Origin: Kineosporia aurantiaca JCM 3230
GTDB taxonomy: Bacteria > Actinomycetota > Actinomycetes > Actinomycetales > Kineosporiaceae
DNA length: 64,000 nucleotides
Direction: 5' to 3'
Assembly (NCBI GenBank): GCA_000719025.1
Contig: JODP01000017.1
Location: 62,001 to 126,000, forward strand
Within the stretch, counting starts at the first letter, position 1, and each line of letters opens with the position of its first letter. The notes under the pieces were generated by a model, which saw only the letters and a program-made list of their open reading frames with translations, did no database searches and had not been told where the DNA came from. Shown here one piece after another: positions 48,939 through 57,644 of the stretch. The position numbers and the translations under genes are program-made.

Positions 48939-50198
48939 GTGTCCACTACCGCGCCCGTTGACGCGCCCCCGAACACCGGCAGGCTGATCCGCTCGGTCGG
49001 GCTCTGCGTGCTGCTCGCCCTGCCGGCCGTCGTGATCCGCCTGTCCGGGACCGGGATCGACCCGGTGGTGGCGATGCTGGTCTACGGCGCCGCCGTCTTC
49101 GCGGCCTCGTTCATCCTGGCCTGGGCGGCGGAGGCGGCGCAGGTCGACATCTCCGGCGGCCTGGCGATCGCGATCCTGGCGCTGATCGCGGTGCTGCCGG
49201 AGTACGCGGTGGACATCTACTACGCCTACACCGCGGGCAGCGACCCGGACTACGTGCAGTACGCGGCGGCCAACATGACCGGCTCCAACCGGCTCCTGCT
49301 CGGCCTCGGCTGGCCGGTGGTGGTGCTGGTCGGCCTGTGGGGGCTGAAGCGGGTGCACGACCACCGCGGCCACACCCTCCCGCTGGACGCGGGCAACCGG
49401 CTGGAACTCGGGTTCCTGCTGCTGGCGGGCATCTTCGCGTTCCTGATGCCGATCACCGGGCAGATCCACGCCTGGATGGGCGGGGTGCTGTTCTTCTGGT
49501 TCGGCTACTACGCCTACCGGCTCAGCCGCGGCGGGGTCGAGGAACCGAAGCTGCGCGGCACGTCGGCGGTGATCGGTGGGCTGCCGACGAAGACCCGCCG
49601 CTGGACGCTGGTCGCGCTGTTCGTCTTCGCGGCGGCCGTGGTGCTCCTGGCCGCCGAGCCGTTCGCCCACAACCTGGTCGAGGGCGGCAAGGACCTCGGG
49701 GTGGACGAGTTCCTCCTGGTGCAGTGGGTTGCCCCGCTGGCCTCGGAGGCGCCCGAGTTCATCATCTCGATCATGTTCGCCGCGCGGGGCAACGCCACCG
49801 CGGCGATCGGCACCCTGATCTCCTCAAAGGTCAATCAGTGGACGCTGCTGGTCGGGTCGCTGCCGATGGCCTACTGGGCGGGTGGCGGGGACGCGGCGCT
49901 GCCTCTGGACGGCCGTCAGGTGGAGGAGATGCTGCTGACCGCCACCCAGACCATGCTCGGCATCGCGCTGATCCTCGGCCTGCGCTTCCATCGATGGTCG
50001 GCCTGGATCCTGCTGGCGCTGTTCCTGCTCCAGTTCCCGGTGACGAACACCCACGGCCGGCTGATCCTTTCCGCGGTCTACGGGGTGATCGCGCTCGGAG
50101 CGCTGGCCGCCAACGCCCGGCACCTGCTGCCCACCCTCCGGGCTCCGTTCACCAAGGACCTGATCCCGGAATCGGAGTACGCCGGGCACACGCCCTAA
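48939..50198 (+). CDS. Sodium/calcium-type (CaCA) cation exchanger
   Basis: About 419 residues and about eleven helices. The two antiparallel alpha-repeats are clear: ALIAVLPEYAVDIYYAYTAG with AAANMTGSNRLLLGLGWP, and APLASEAPEFIISIMFAARG with NATAAIGTLISSKVNQWTLL. Their Glu and Asn/Ser residues bind Na+ and Ca2+ (or H+). It probably exports a cation from the cell. AGGA at 48927-48930 is eight bases before GTG 48939, so that start is chosen; an ATG at 48930 overlaps the ribosome site. It is preceded by the VOC gene with a 62-base gap. Confidence 0.9.
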   Translation: MSTTAPVDAPPNTGRLIRSVGLCVLLALPAVVIRLSGTGIDPVVAMLVYGAAVFAASFILAWAAEAAQVDISGGLAIAILALIAVLPEYAVDIYYAYTAGSDPDYVQYAAANMTGSNRLLLGLGWPVVVLVGLWGLKRVHDHRGHTLPLDAGNRLELGFLLLAGIFAFLMPITGQIHAWMGGVLFFWFGYYAYRLSRGGVEEPKLRGTSAVIGGLPTKTRRWTLVALFVFAAAVVLLAAEPFAHNLVEGGKDLGVDEFLLVQWVAPLASEAPEFIISIMFAARGNATAAIGTLISSKVNQWTLLVGSLPMAYWAGGGDAALPLDGRQVEEMLLTATQTMLGIALILGLRFHRWSAWILLALFLLQFPVTNTHGRLILSAVYGVIALGALAANARHLLPTLRAPFTKDLIPESEYAGHTP

Positions 50199-50212
50199 CG
50201 CCCCTAGAGGCC

Positions 50213-50653
50213 CTAGCGGCCCTGATGGGCTGCCATCGAGCGGCGTACCTGCTGGGTTACCGCCTCGATGTCGGCGAGCAGCCTGGTCACCGCAACCCCC
50301 GCGTCCTGCGCCGCCCCGGCGAAGGCGCCGGAAAGGAACGCGGTGCATTCAGTTTCCAGGTCGGCCCCGGCCGGAGTCAGCGACACCAAGCGCCGGCGTC
50401 CGTGCGCGGGGTCGTCCTGCACCGCGCACCAGCCCTGGTCGACCAAGGCCGGCAGCATCCGGCTGACCACGGCATCGCCGACCCCGAGCCGTACCGCCAC
50501 CGCATGCTGGGTAAGCGCGTCCTCGTCCCGCAGGGCATGCAGCACGCGGTAGCGGGCCTGCGAGATGCCGTGCCGCGAGGTGAGCATCGCGTCGGCGGCG
50601 TTGTCGAGCTCGGTGGCCAGCCGATGGACGACGAGCGCCGGGTCCTCGGTCAA
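50213..50653 (-). CDS. MarR-family regulator
   Basis: 146 residues. The winged helix (LTQHAVAVRLGVGDAVVSRM, LPALVDQGWCAVQDDPAHGR, RRLVSLTPAG) is that of MarR repressors. It starts at TTG 50653, which overlaps the TGA of the hydrolase gene upstream (TTGA), so translation is coupled. Co-transcribed with the hydrolase, it is inferred to repress the pair by binding the TTGAT/ATCAA palindromes upstream of that gene. Confidence 0.87.
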   Translation of the reverse strand: MTEDPALVVHRLATELDNAADAMLTSRHGISQARYRVLHALRDEDALTQHAVAVRLGVGDAVVSRMLPALVDQGWCAVQDDPAHGRRRLVSLTPAGADLETECTAFLSGAFAGAAQDAGVAVTRLLADIEAVTQQVRRSMAAHQGR

Positions 50654-51444
50654 AGCGGGCGGACCTGTCCGGTCTGCTCGTGCAGCCAGGCCAGCAGGGT
50701 GTGGTCGATCATCTCGGCGGCCCGCCGGTCGGTGTAGACGATGTGCGGCGCATCGGCCACCAGCACCCGCTTCAGCCGCGCGGCGGGAACGTCCCGGACC
50801 AGGTTGTCCACGCTCGTCGCGGGCACCAGGTCGTCGTTCGCGGCCTGCACGACCAGCAGGTTCCCGCCGAAGTCGGCCAGGCTGCGCATCGCCGCGGTCG
50901 ACCGGGACGGGAGTTCCTGAGAGCGCCAGGTCCAGGCGTCCGCACCGACGAACGAACTGAACGACTGCTCGTCGGCATCGGGGTAGTTGCCGGGCACGAC
51001 CAGGGCCACGGCCCTGAGGTCGCGGCTCGCGGGCAGCCGGGCGATCAGGTAGCCGCCCATGCTGGTGCCGACCGCCAGCACCGGCACGTCTCCGGCGGCG
51101 GCCTTGAGCATGTCGTACCCCGCGACCACGGCATCGACGAACGCCTGCCGCGGCAGGTCCTCGAACGTGCCTGTAGAGCGGCCGTGCGCGGGCAGGTCGA
51201 TGGCCAGGGCGGTCAGCCCGGACCGGGCCAGCGACCGGGCCCAGTGCAGGTCGTTGCGCTCCGCGGACGAGGTCCAGCCGTGCACCAGCAGAACGGCGGC
51301 CCGCGGGGCCTCGGTGGGCCGCACCAGCCGACCCCAGATCGTCTCGCCGCCCCCTTCGAAGGTCAGGGACGACTCGTCCACCAACGGCTCCAAACCCGGG
51401 GCGTGGGCAGCGGTGAGGAACTCCTTCGTCATCGTTTCGCTCAT
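50650..51444 (-). CDS. Alpha/beta hydrolase in an operon with MarR
   Basis: 264 residues. The nucleophile elbow is VGTSMGG (Ser in VLAVGTSMGGYLIARLP), with VLLVHGWTSSAERNDLHWAR as oxyanion region. Asp lies in AANDDLVPATSVDN and His in VADAPHIVYTD. It belongs to the S9/serine-aminopeptidase-like branch and is cytoplasmic. It starts at ATG 51444 behind a cluster of palindromes and is coupled to marR. The substrate is unknown; organic-hydroperoxide or lipid esters are only possibilities. Confidence 0.9.
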   Translation of the reverse strand: MSETMTKEFLTAAHAPGLEPLVDESSLTFEGGGETIWGRLVRPTEAPRAAVLLVHGWTSSAERNDLHWARSLARSGLTALAIDLPAHGRSTGTFEDLPRQAFVDAVVAGYDMLKAAAGDVPVLAVGTSMGGYLIARLPASRDLRAVALVVPGNYPDADEQSFSSFVGADAWTWRSQELPSRSTAAMRSLADFGGNLLVVQAANDDLVPATSVDNLVRDVPAARLKRVLVADAPHIVYTDRRAAEMIDHTLLAWLHEQTGQVRPL

Positions 51445-51454
51445 GCACCAAGTC

Positions 51455-51480
51455 TTGATGCATCAATATTGATAAGTCAA
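51455..51480. promoter_or_regulatory. Overlapping palindromes, probable MarR operator
   Basis: TTGATGCATCAA (51455-51466) and ATCAATATTGAT (51462-51473) are perfect 12-bp palindromes sharing five bases. A further TTGAT half-site is followed by GTCAA at 51476-51480. They fill the 32-base gap upstream of the hydrolase-marR operon and are markedly AT-rich. Confidence 0.72.
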
Positions 51481-53384
51481 GACATGTATCCGGAGGCCTG
51501 CAGGGTGAACAGTTCGGCGTACCGGCCGCCCAGCGCCAGGAGGTCGGCGTGGCGGCCGGTCTCGACCACCCGTCCCTCGTGCAACACGTAGATCCGGTCC
51601 GCGTGCACCACGTTGGCCAGGCGATGGGTGATCAGGATCGTGGTCCGCACCCCTTGCCGCGCCCGCAGGTCCTGGAACAGCGCATCCTCGGCGCGAGGGT
51701 CCAGGGCGGAGGAAGGCTCGTCCATGATCAGGAGGTCCGCGTCCCGGTAGAAACCACGGGCGGCGGTGATCCGCTGCCATTGCCCTCCGGAAAGGTCCTG
51801 TCCCTCCTTGAAGGTGCGGTCGAGCAGGGTCTCGTAGCCGTGCGGAAGGTCGAGGATCATCTCGTGCGCCAGGGCCCGGCGGGCGGCGGCCTCGATCCGC
51901 GACCGGTCGTGGGTCTCGTCGATGGCGCCCATCCCGATGTTCGTGGCCGCGGAGTAGGGCCACCGGTGATGATCCTGCAGGACCACGCCCGTGCGCGCGG
52001 AGAGCCCGCCCGGATCCCATTCGTCGTAAGCTTTTTCGTTCCAATGAAGGACGCCGGTGGTGGGCCTGCGCAGTCCGGCGATCATCGCGGCCAGCGTGGA
52101 CTTGCCGGATCCGTTCTCACCCACCAGAGCGATCGTCTGGCCGGCGGCGATGGTGAGGTCGACGTCGTTCACGGCCGGCGATTCGCGATCGGGGTAACGC
52201 AGGCTGACTCCGCGCACCTGTAGTTCCCGAAGCGGCCCGGGAGCCGGGCGATCGCGCTCCGGCCCGGCATCGGGGATGTAGTCCTCGGCCCGGCGGAGAA
52301 ATTCGACGTACTCCCGGAAGAACTGGCCTTCGCGGTACATGGCGTCGAACTGGAAGGTGAGGTTGGAGAGCGCCTGCTGAGCCGCCTGGATCGCCACCAC
52401 GCAGGTCACTGCGGCCGACAACGGAATCCGCCCACTGGTCAGCAGTATCCCGAGCAGGATCCAGACCCCGGCCAGGCCGACCCCGCCCACCGCCGCGCCG
52501 ATCGACGTGGTGATCGTCACCCGTCGGGCCAGCCGCAGATCCTCCGCCGTCTGGGCGCCCATCACCATGTCGTACTGGCCCAGCAGAAAGTTGCGCAGAC
52601 CGTAACTACGCAACTCGGCGGCCGAGTCACGATGCGCCAGTTGGTGTTCGAGGATGAAGAGGCGACGGCGGCGCACCGAGCCGGAGAGGTAGCTGGTGTG
52701 CCGGATGTGGCCCGAGCGCAGGGAGGCGTAGGCGTTCGGGACGGTCGCGACCACCAGGGCCACCAGCAGCAGGGGGTTGATGACGACCACCGCGACCGCC
52801 ACTGCCAGCAGATTGACCAGCCCGGCGAGGGCATCGGCGGTGTAACGCACCAGATCGGTGGCGCTGTCGCTGCCCCGGGTGGCGCGCTCCATGTCGTCGG
52901 CGAAGGCATCGGCGTCGAAGGCATCCAGTCGCACGGCCGTCGTCGCCTCGAACAGCCCCCGCTCCGAGGCCTGGGTGACCTGCGGAGCCAGGCCCTCCTG
53001 GGCGTACCCCACGGACGTGGTCAGGGCACCCCGCAGAACGGTCACGGCCGCGAGCACGGTCAGGGCGGGCAGGGCGGCCTGGACCCGGTCCGGAGTCGGC
53101 CCGCTGCCGAACAGCTCGATCAGCACCTGTTGGGTGGAGAGCAGCCCGAAGGTACCCAGCACCCCACTGGCGACCGTCGCCACGGCGACCACCAGCGTCC
53201 TCCATCGATCGGCCCGCCAGGCCAGGGCGGCCGCCTGTTTCGCCAGACCCGGCAGTTCGGCGAACACCCCGGCCACCGGCGCCTCGGCCCGTCGCCGCAG
53301 TCCGGTTTCCCACCAGGCGTCCCGGAGTTCCGGAAGCACGGACAGCGGGCTGGTTCGGTCGGAGGGATCTGCTGGCCGGGTCAC
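51477..53384 (-). CDS. ABC exporter, fused membrane and ATPase domains
   Basis: About 635 residues from GTG 53384, which has GGTGG about eight bases upstream; longer starts (ATG 53477) lack a ribosome site and crowd the divergent gene. Six helices (about 60-390) precede the ATPase: Walker A LVGENGSGKSTLAA, Q-loop, signature QDLSGGQWQRI, Walker B DLLIMDEPSSALD and the switch ITHRLA. It works as a homo- or heterodimer to export a lipid, peptide or drug. It is the only ABC ATPase gene in the window and cannot serve the two sugar importers. Confidence 0.9.
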   Translation of the reverse strand: MTRPADPSDRTSPLSVLPELRDAWWETGLRRRAEAPVAGVFAELPGLAKQAAALAWRADRWRTLVVAVATVASGVLGTFGLLSTQQVLIELFGSGPTPDRVQAALPALTVLAAVTVLRGALTTSVGYAQEGLAPQVTQASERGLFEATTAVRLDAFDADAFADDMERATRGSDSATDLVRYTADALAGLVNLLAVAVAVVVINPLLLVALVVATVPNAYASLRSGHIRHTSYLSGSVRRRRLFILEHQLAHRDSAAELRSYGLRNFLLGQYDMVMGAQTAEDLRLARRVTITTSIGAAVGGVGLAGVWILLGILLTSGRIPLSAAVTCVVAIQAAQQALSNLTFQFDAMYREGQFFREYVEFLRRAEDYIPDAGPERDRPAPGPLRELQVRGVSLRYPDRESPAVNDVDLTIAAGQTIALVGENGSGKSTLAAMIAGLRRPTTGVLHWNEKAYDEWDPGGLSARTGVVLQDHHRWPYSAATNIGMGAIDETHDRSRIEAAARRALAHEMILDLPHGYETLLDRTFKEGQDLSGGQWQRITAARGFYRDADLLIMDEPSSALDPRAEDALFQDLRARQGVRTTILITHRLANVVHADRIYVLHEGRVVETGRHADLLALGGRYAELFTLQASGYMS

Positions 53385-53510
53385 CGTCGCGTCCACCGGG
53401 CCACTGTCCGGCGGTACCCATAGGTAGTCGACGGTGGGTGCAGTGCGCAGTCCCCGCCCTCGGAGGCGGCTGGGCATGCGTTCGGCAGCCCGGAGTGTCA
53501 GGGTCAGGGC

Positions 53511-53762
53511 ATGGCGAAGAACTTGGTGGAGCCGCAGGGTGTCAACGCGGGAGAGCCCGATCCGGGGGCCGAACCCGGAAAGTTGTTGGCGGACACCGAA
53601 TCCGGCGGTGATGTGGGTGCGGCCCCGGACCGGGAGCAGGGACTCATCGGCTATCCGGAGGCCAAGACCGACGAGCAACTGACCGGTGGACCGGTGGATC
53701 CGGAATCGCCCCCTGAGCAGAAGGACGGTTCATCGGGGCAGGACGACGGACTGATGGACTAG
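53511..53762 (+). CDS. Small acidic, probably disordered protein
   Basis: 83 residues: MAKNLVEPQGVNAGEPDPGA then a Gly/Pro/Asp/Glu-rich chain ending DGLMD. There are no cysteines, membrane segments or known motifs, and composition predicts disorder. ATG 53511 follows GGGTCAGGG, a weak ribosome site. Its presence limits how far upstream the divergent ABC exporter can start. I do not recognise it; the coding status rests on the reasonable codon use and the fit between neighbours. Confidence 0.5.
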   Translation: MAKNLVEPQGVNAGEPDPGAEPGKLLADTESGGDVGAAPDREQGLIGYPEAKTDEQLTGGPVDPESPPEQKDGSSGQDDGLMD

Positions 53763-53766
53763 GTCT

Positions 53767-53797
53767 GGTCAGACCGGTCAGACTGGTCAGACCGGTC
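53767..53797. repeat. 9-bp tandem repeat (GGTCAGACY, 3.4 copies)
   Basis: GGTCAGACC, GGTCAGACT, GGTCAGACC and a final GGTC follow each other across the stop of the NmrA-like gene. GGTCTG/CAGACC can also pair as a small hairpin, so the block may end transcription of the convergent pair. Confidence 0.75.
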
Positions 53798-54632
53798 GGC
53801 GCAGGAGTTCCTCAAGGCTGGTCGCCGGGTGCCCGGTGAGTTCCGGTATGGCGTTGCTGACCGTCGCCACCTCTCCGGCCGCGATCGCCGTATAGGTCGA
53901 GATCCAAGCGTCCACCAGCCATTCCGGAGCGTTGTAGACGGCTCTGGAGGCGCGCGCCTCGTCCATCGTCTCGTTCTGGTAGCTGACCGGCCGCCCGGTG
54001 GCCTTGGTGAGAATGCTTGCCACCTCGGTCAGGCTGAGCGCCTCGGGGCCGGTCAGGTCGTAGGTCTGGCCGGCGTGCGGAGCCGGGTCGGTCAGAATCC
54101 TGACGGCTACTTCGGCAATGTCGTCCTGCGCCACCGCGGCCACCCGTCCATCGCCGCCCGGTCCGCGGATCACCCCGTCCTCGCCGGCCAGTTGGGGCAT
54201 GAAGTCGGCGTAGAGATTGTCCCGTAGGAACGTGAAGTTCAGGCCTGAGGCCCGGAGGTACTGCTCGGTGTGCCAGTGGTCGCGCGCGTGGGTGAAGGTG
54301 GCGTCCGGGGCGGCTCCGGCGAACGAGACATAGACCAGATGGTGGACGCCCGCGGCGACGGCCGCGTCGATGAAGCCGGTGTGCTCCTCCACCCGGGTCT
54401 GGGATTCCATGGCCGAGACCATGAACAGCGTCTCCAGGCCGGACAGGGCCTCCCGCACGGCCGGGGTGTCGGCGTAGGTGATGGCCGCGGCGCGGGCGTG
54501 GGGCAACTGGGGAGCCCGGGCGAGGTCGCGGACCAGGAGGCGCTGGGGGATTCCGGCCTCGGCCAGACGACGGGCGACGCGGCCGCCCAGGTTGCCGGTG
54601 GCGCCGGTGATTCCGGGTTCGGGGTTGCTCAT
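53787..54632 (-). CDS. NmrA-like NAD(P)H-binding reductase (quinone oxidoreductase 2 type)
   Basis: 281 residues. The N-terminal Rossmann motif GITGATGNLGGRVARRLAEA and the QorB-like stretches LVYVSFAGAAPDATFTHARD and HWHTEQYLRASGLNFTFLRD are typical of the NmrA/QOR2 atypical SDR group. These reduce quinones or sense NADP. The protein is cytoplasmic. It is divergent from the PfkB gene with only 30 bases between starts, so the promoters overlap. The 3' end carries a 9-bp tandem repeat. Confidence 0.88.
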   Translation of the reverse strand: MSNPEPGITGATGNLGGRVARRLAEAGIPQRLLVRDLARAPQLPHARAAAITYADTPAVREALSGLETLFMVSAMESQTRVEEHTGFIDAAVAAGVHHLVYVSFAGAAPDATFTHARDHWHTEQYLRASGLNFTFLRDNLYADFMPQLAGEDGVIRGPGGDGRVAAVAQDDIAEVAVRILTDPAPHAGQTYDLTGPEALSLTEVASILTKATGRPVSYQNETMDEARASRAVYNAPEWLVDAWISTYTAIAAGEVATVSNAIPELTGHPATSLEELLRRPV

Positions 54633-54662
54633 GGGATCTGCTTACCAGACGACAATGGGCGG

Positions 54663-55757
54663 ATGACGCAGGGCGAGCGGTTCGATCGGCTTGATCGGTT
54701 CGATGTGGTCGGGGTCGGCGCCCTGAATCTGGACTACCTGGCCGCCTGGTCCGGCCCGCGGGATCGGGTGGAGGCCGTGGTCAACTCGGCGGTCGGCTCT
54801 CCGGTCGGCTGGGGCTCCGAGGCGGCGGTGGAGGAGAACGTGGTCCGTCGGCTGCTGGACCTGGTAAATCCCGCCGACGTTACGGTTTCGGCCGGAGGAT
54901 CCACGTTCAACATGGTGTACGCCCTGGCGCACGCCCGGCCGGATCTCGCTCTCGGGTACGTCGGCGTTGCGGGAAGCTCACCTGAGGGCGGGTTTTCAGC
55001 AATGGACGCTCTGGGCCGGGTGGGCGTGGATGTCACGGTGGTGGGGCGGTCGCCACGGTTGCCGGGGGTGTGCCTGGCTCTGGGGCATGACGGGGATCGC
55101 ACGTTGTTCACACATATCGGGGCGAACTCGGAGACCGCGCAATACTTGGAACAGCGTTTCGACGAGCTGGTGGAGTATCTGGCGCGCGCCCGGATCGTCC
55201 ACGTGACGTCGTTCCTGGACCCGGAGACGCCGAAGGTGCTGCTGCGCCTGCTGACGGCGGCGCGTTCGGTGCGGCCGGACCTGGTGGTGACCCTCGATCC
55301 CGGGCACGTCTGGTGCGCCGATCCGTCCCCGGAAATCCTGAGTCTGGTTGCGCTGGCCGACTATCTGCTGCTCAACCGCGCCGAACTCGGTCTGCTGGCC
55401 GGGCGGGTGGGGGCTGTTGGCGGGGAGGACGAGGCCGGGGCTCTACTGAGGACGATGGTCACCCCGCGGCCGATTGTGCTGGTGAAGTTGCCGGACGGGG
55501 TCGTGCTGTACCAGACCGCCGGAACCCAGCTGGTGGGGCACAAAATGCTGGCGCCGGACGAGGTTGTGGACTCGACCGGCGCTGGGGACGTGTTCGCGGC
55601 GGGACTGCTGGCCATGCTGGTGGCCGGCAGTCCCGGGCCGCACGAAGTGGAACTCGGTGCGCAGCTGGGGCTTACGCTGGCCCGGCACAAGCTGCGGCAC
55701 CTGGGCAGCCGAGGTCATGCTGCCTTCGGCGCCCTGACCCAAGAACTCGGATCCTGA
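54663..55757 (+). CDS. PfkB-family carbohydrate/nucleoside kinase
   Basis: 364 residues. The PfkB C-terminal signature DSTGAGDVFAAGLL provides the catalytic Asp and anion hole. The N-terminus VVGVGALNLDYLAAWSGP and the glycine pair AGGSTFNMVYALA complete the ribokinase fold. It phosphorylates a sugar or nucleoside with ATP; the specific substrate is not readable. ATG 54663 lies 30 bases from the divergent NmrA-like start. A 7-bp hairpin overlaps its stop and that of dps. Confidence 0.9.
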   Translation: MTQGERFDRLDRFDVVGVGALNLDYLAAWSGPRDRVEAVVNSAVGSPVGWGSEAAVEENVVRRLLDLVNPADVTVSAGGSTFNMVYALAHARPDLALGYVGVAGSSPEGGFSAMDALGRVGVDVTVVGRSPRLPGVCLALGHDGDRTLFTHIGANSETAQYLEQRFDELVEYLARARIVHVTSFLDPETPKVLLRLLTAARSVRPDLVVTLDPGHVWCADPSPEILSLVALADYLLLNRAELGLLAGRVGAVGGEDEAGALLRTMVTPRPIVLVKLPDGVVLYQTAGTQLVGHKMLAPDEVVDSTGAGDVFAAGLLAMLVAGSPGPHEVELGAQLGLTLARHKLRHLGSRGHAAFGALTQELGS

Positions 55758-55774
55758 TCTGGATACTGATCAGG
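55753..55774. terminator. Hairpin shared by the convergent pfkB-type and dps stops
   Basis: CCTGATC (55753-55759) pairs with GATCAGG (55768-55774) around eight bases. Both stop codons fall within the stems. The energy is modest, so this is a candidate only. Confidence 0.5.
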
Positions 55775-56267
55775 CCTGACGCGGGGTGCGGTTCTCCGAG
55801 GAGATCATCCAGGCCTGCTTCTCCAGGTCGTGAATGATGGTGTGCAGCAGGTCCGCGGTGGTCGGGTCCTCGCGGTCCACGTCGTCGTGCACGGCGCGCA
55901 CGGTGGCGGCGGTCTCGCGCAGCATCAGGGTGATCTTGTCGACCGCCTCGGTGGTGTCGACCTCGTCCGCGCCGAAGTCGGTCAGCGTGGCCTGGGCGCA
56001 GACCGTCTTGGGGCCCGCGTCCGGGATCACGTCGAGGGCGCGCATCCGCTCGGCGATGGTGTCGCTCTGCTCGCGGGCCAGGTCCACGATCTCGTCGAGC
56101 TGCAGGTGCAGGTCGCGGAAGTTCTTCCCGACGATGTTCCAGTGCGCCTGCTTGCCGTAGAGGTGCAGGGCGACCAGGTCGACCAGCACCCGCTGCAGGT
56201 TGGCGCCCAGGATCGCGGAGGCGTGGAAGCCCGGGGTGCCGGTGTTGCTCGGGGCGAGGGCGGTCAT
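55770..56267 (-). CDS. dps: Dps ferritin-like DNA protection protein
   Basis: 165 residues. The inter-subunit ferroxidase residues are all present: His in LHLYGKQAHWNIVGKNF, His/Asp in DLHLQLDEIVDLAREQSD and the Glu that follows. Dps forms a hollow dodecamer that oxidises Fe2+ with H2O2 and may bind DNA in stationary phase. The N-terminal tail is short and not lysine-rich, so DNA binding could be weak. GGAG precedes ATG 56267. Upstream lie an iron box and a 10-bp-arm palindrome, indicating control by iron and a second signal. Confidence 0.95.
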   Translation of the reverse strand: MTALAPSNTGTPGFHASAILGANLQRVLVDLVALHLYGKQAHWNIVGKNFRDLHLQLDEIVDLAREQSDTIAERMRALDVIPDAGPKTVCAQATLTDFGADEVDTTEAVDKITLMLRETAATVRAVHDDVDREDPTTADLLHTIIHDLEKQAWMISSENRTPRQA

Positions 56268-56309
56268 GGGGAAGCTCCTTCGTTCGGCGGCTGAGCACTA
56301 CTCTGAGCC

Positions 56310-56334
56310 CTTCTTTTGATTCTGTCAAAAGAAG
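56310..56334. promoter_or_regulatory. 10-bp-arm palindrome over the dps -35 region
   Basis: CTTCTTTTGA and TCAAAAGAAG form a perfect inverted repeat around TTCTG. On the minus strand its centre contains a consensus -35, TTGACA (56323-56328). No clear -10 was found (CAGAGT at 17 bp is poor). A repressor or activator bound here would act directly at the dps promoter; the family is unknown. Confidence 0.7.
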
Positions 56335-56352
56335 TAGGTGAGCCTAACCTTC
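56334..56352. promoter_or_regulatory. DtxR/IdeR-type iron box upstream of dps
   Basis: GTAGGTGAGCCTAACCTTC (complement GAAGGTTAGGCTCACCTAC) matches the mycobacterial IdeR consensus TTAGGTTAGGCTAACCTAA at 15 of 19 positions, by recall. It abuts the palindrome and lies upstream of the -35, the geometry of IdeR-activated iron-storage genes rather than of repression. Confidence 0.72.
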
Positions 56353-56520
56353 CTTCATCGCCGCAGGTCAGCGGGCCTGCTTCGGGATTTTCCGGAGCGC
56401 ACGGCGCTGACCTGGCACTGTTAGGTATCACTAACCGTAAGGACCGGGATCCGTGGTGAACGGCCGGATCCCGGAGCGTGCGCAAGGCCCGCGGCGGGGC
56501 TCTCACCGTACGATCGCAGC

Positions 56521-57423
56521 GTGTCTCGGATTGCGGTGGTCGGGGTAGGGCGGATGGGTCTGCCGATCTGCGGGCGTCTGGTCCGGGCCGGGCACGCGGT
56601 GTCCGCGGTCGACCTCGATCCCGGCCGTCTGGAGCAGGCGGCCGCGGCCGGCGCCCGGGTCGGGATGACCGCGGCCGAGGCTTCGGCGCAGGCCGATTTC
56701 CTGCTCACCGTTCTTCCCGGCGCCCCCGAACTGCGGGACCTGGCCGACGGGCTGATCGGGCACCTACCGCCGGACCTGATCTGGGTCGACATGACCAGCG
56801 CGGCACCCGATCTCGGCGAAGAACTGGCTTCCCGGGCGGCATCTCGGGGCGTTCAGATGATCGGCGCGCCTCTGGGTGGTGGGGTGCCGGCCGCGCAGGA
56901 CGGAACGCTGACCTTCTTCGCCGGGGGAGAGGCGGATGCGCTGGAACTGGTCCGGCCGGTGCTGGAGGTGCTCGCCCGGCCGGAGGGTGTCCTGCACCTG
57001 GGCCCGATGGGGGCCGGGTACACGGCGAAGCTGCTGGTCAATTTGCTGTGGTTCGGGCAGGCGGTGGCGGTTGGGGAGGCTCTGTTGCTGGGGCAGAGTG
57101 CGGGTTTGGACGTGGGGCGGTTGCGCCAGGTGTTCCTCGACGGGCCGGCCGCCTCCGGCTTCATCGAGTCCTACCTGCCCGCGCTGTTCGCCGGTGACTA
57201 CCTCGCGAGTTTCGGTCTGGACCGGGTGGTCGAGGAGCTGGAATCGCTGCGAACCCTTGCCGCGCGGAAAAATTCGCCGTTCGAGGTGTCTGGTCTGGTG
57301 GCCGATCTGCACGCCCGGGCGCTGGGCCGGTTCGGCCCGGTGGACGGTGAGCTGATGGGCGTGGCCTACCTGGAGGCGCTGGCGGGTCGGCAGATTCGGC
57401 CCACCCTCGCTGACCGGGACTGA
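56521..57423 (+). CDS. Beta-hydroxyacid dehydrogenase (3-hydroxyisobutyrate/6-phosphogluconate dehydrogenase-like)
   Basis: 300 residues, GTG start. The Rossmann motif RIAVVGVGRMGLPICGRLV binds NAD(P). The substrate-binding stretch reads GAPLGGGVPAAQDGTLTFFA, and the catalytic Lys and Asn are in GAGYTAKLLVNLLW. It oxidises a beta-hydroxyacid or reduces an aldehyde such as glyoxylate or succinic semialdehyde. It stands alone, 98 bases downstream of a conspicuous change in base composition and divergent from dps by 253 bases. Confidence 0.9.
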   Translation: MSRIAVVGVGRMGLPICGRLVRAGHAVSAVDLDPGRLEQAAAAGARVGMTAAEASAQADFLLTVLPGAPELRDLADGLIGHLPPDLIWVDMTSAAPDLGEELASRAASRGVQMIGAPLGGGVPAAQDGTLTFFAGGEADALELVRPVLEVLARPEGVLHLGPMGAGYTAKLLVNLLWFGQAVAVGEALLLGQSAGLDVGRLRQVFLDGPAASGFIESYLPALFAGDYLASFGLDRVVEELESLRTLAARKNSPFEVSGLVADLHARALGRFGPVDGELMGVAYLEALAGRQIRPTLADRD

Positions 57424-57644
57424 AAGCAACTGCTCCCGCCGCGTTCATCTGGTGTCCACCGGGCGTCCCTCATCCAGCCGTTCGGCCGTGGAAGCGCCTC
57501 GCCCGACCGGTCCGTACCTGCGTCATTCGCCGTTCCGGCAATCAGTTTCGGGTGATCATCGGGCCGCGACCTGTCATCATGGGACGGTTCGCGCGACCAG
57601 GGCTCGTCCAGTGTCAGAGGTGCTCGAGAGGACCCGTGAGGGGC

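Noticed and set aside
51477..53384. ABC ATPase as energiser of the sugar importers
   Set aside because: It is fused to its own six-helix membrane domain, as in exporters, and lies over 10 kb away.
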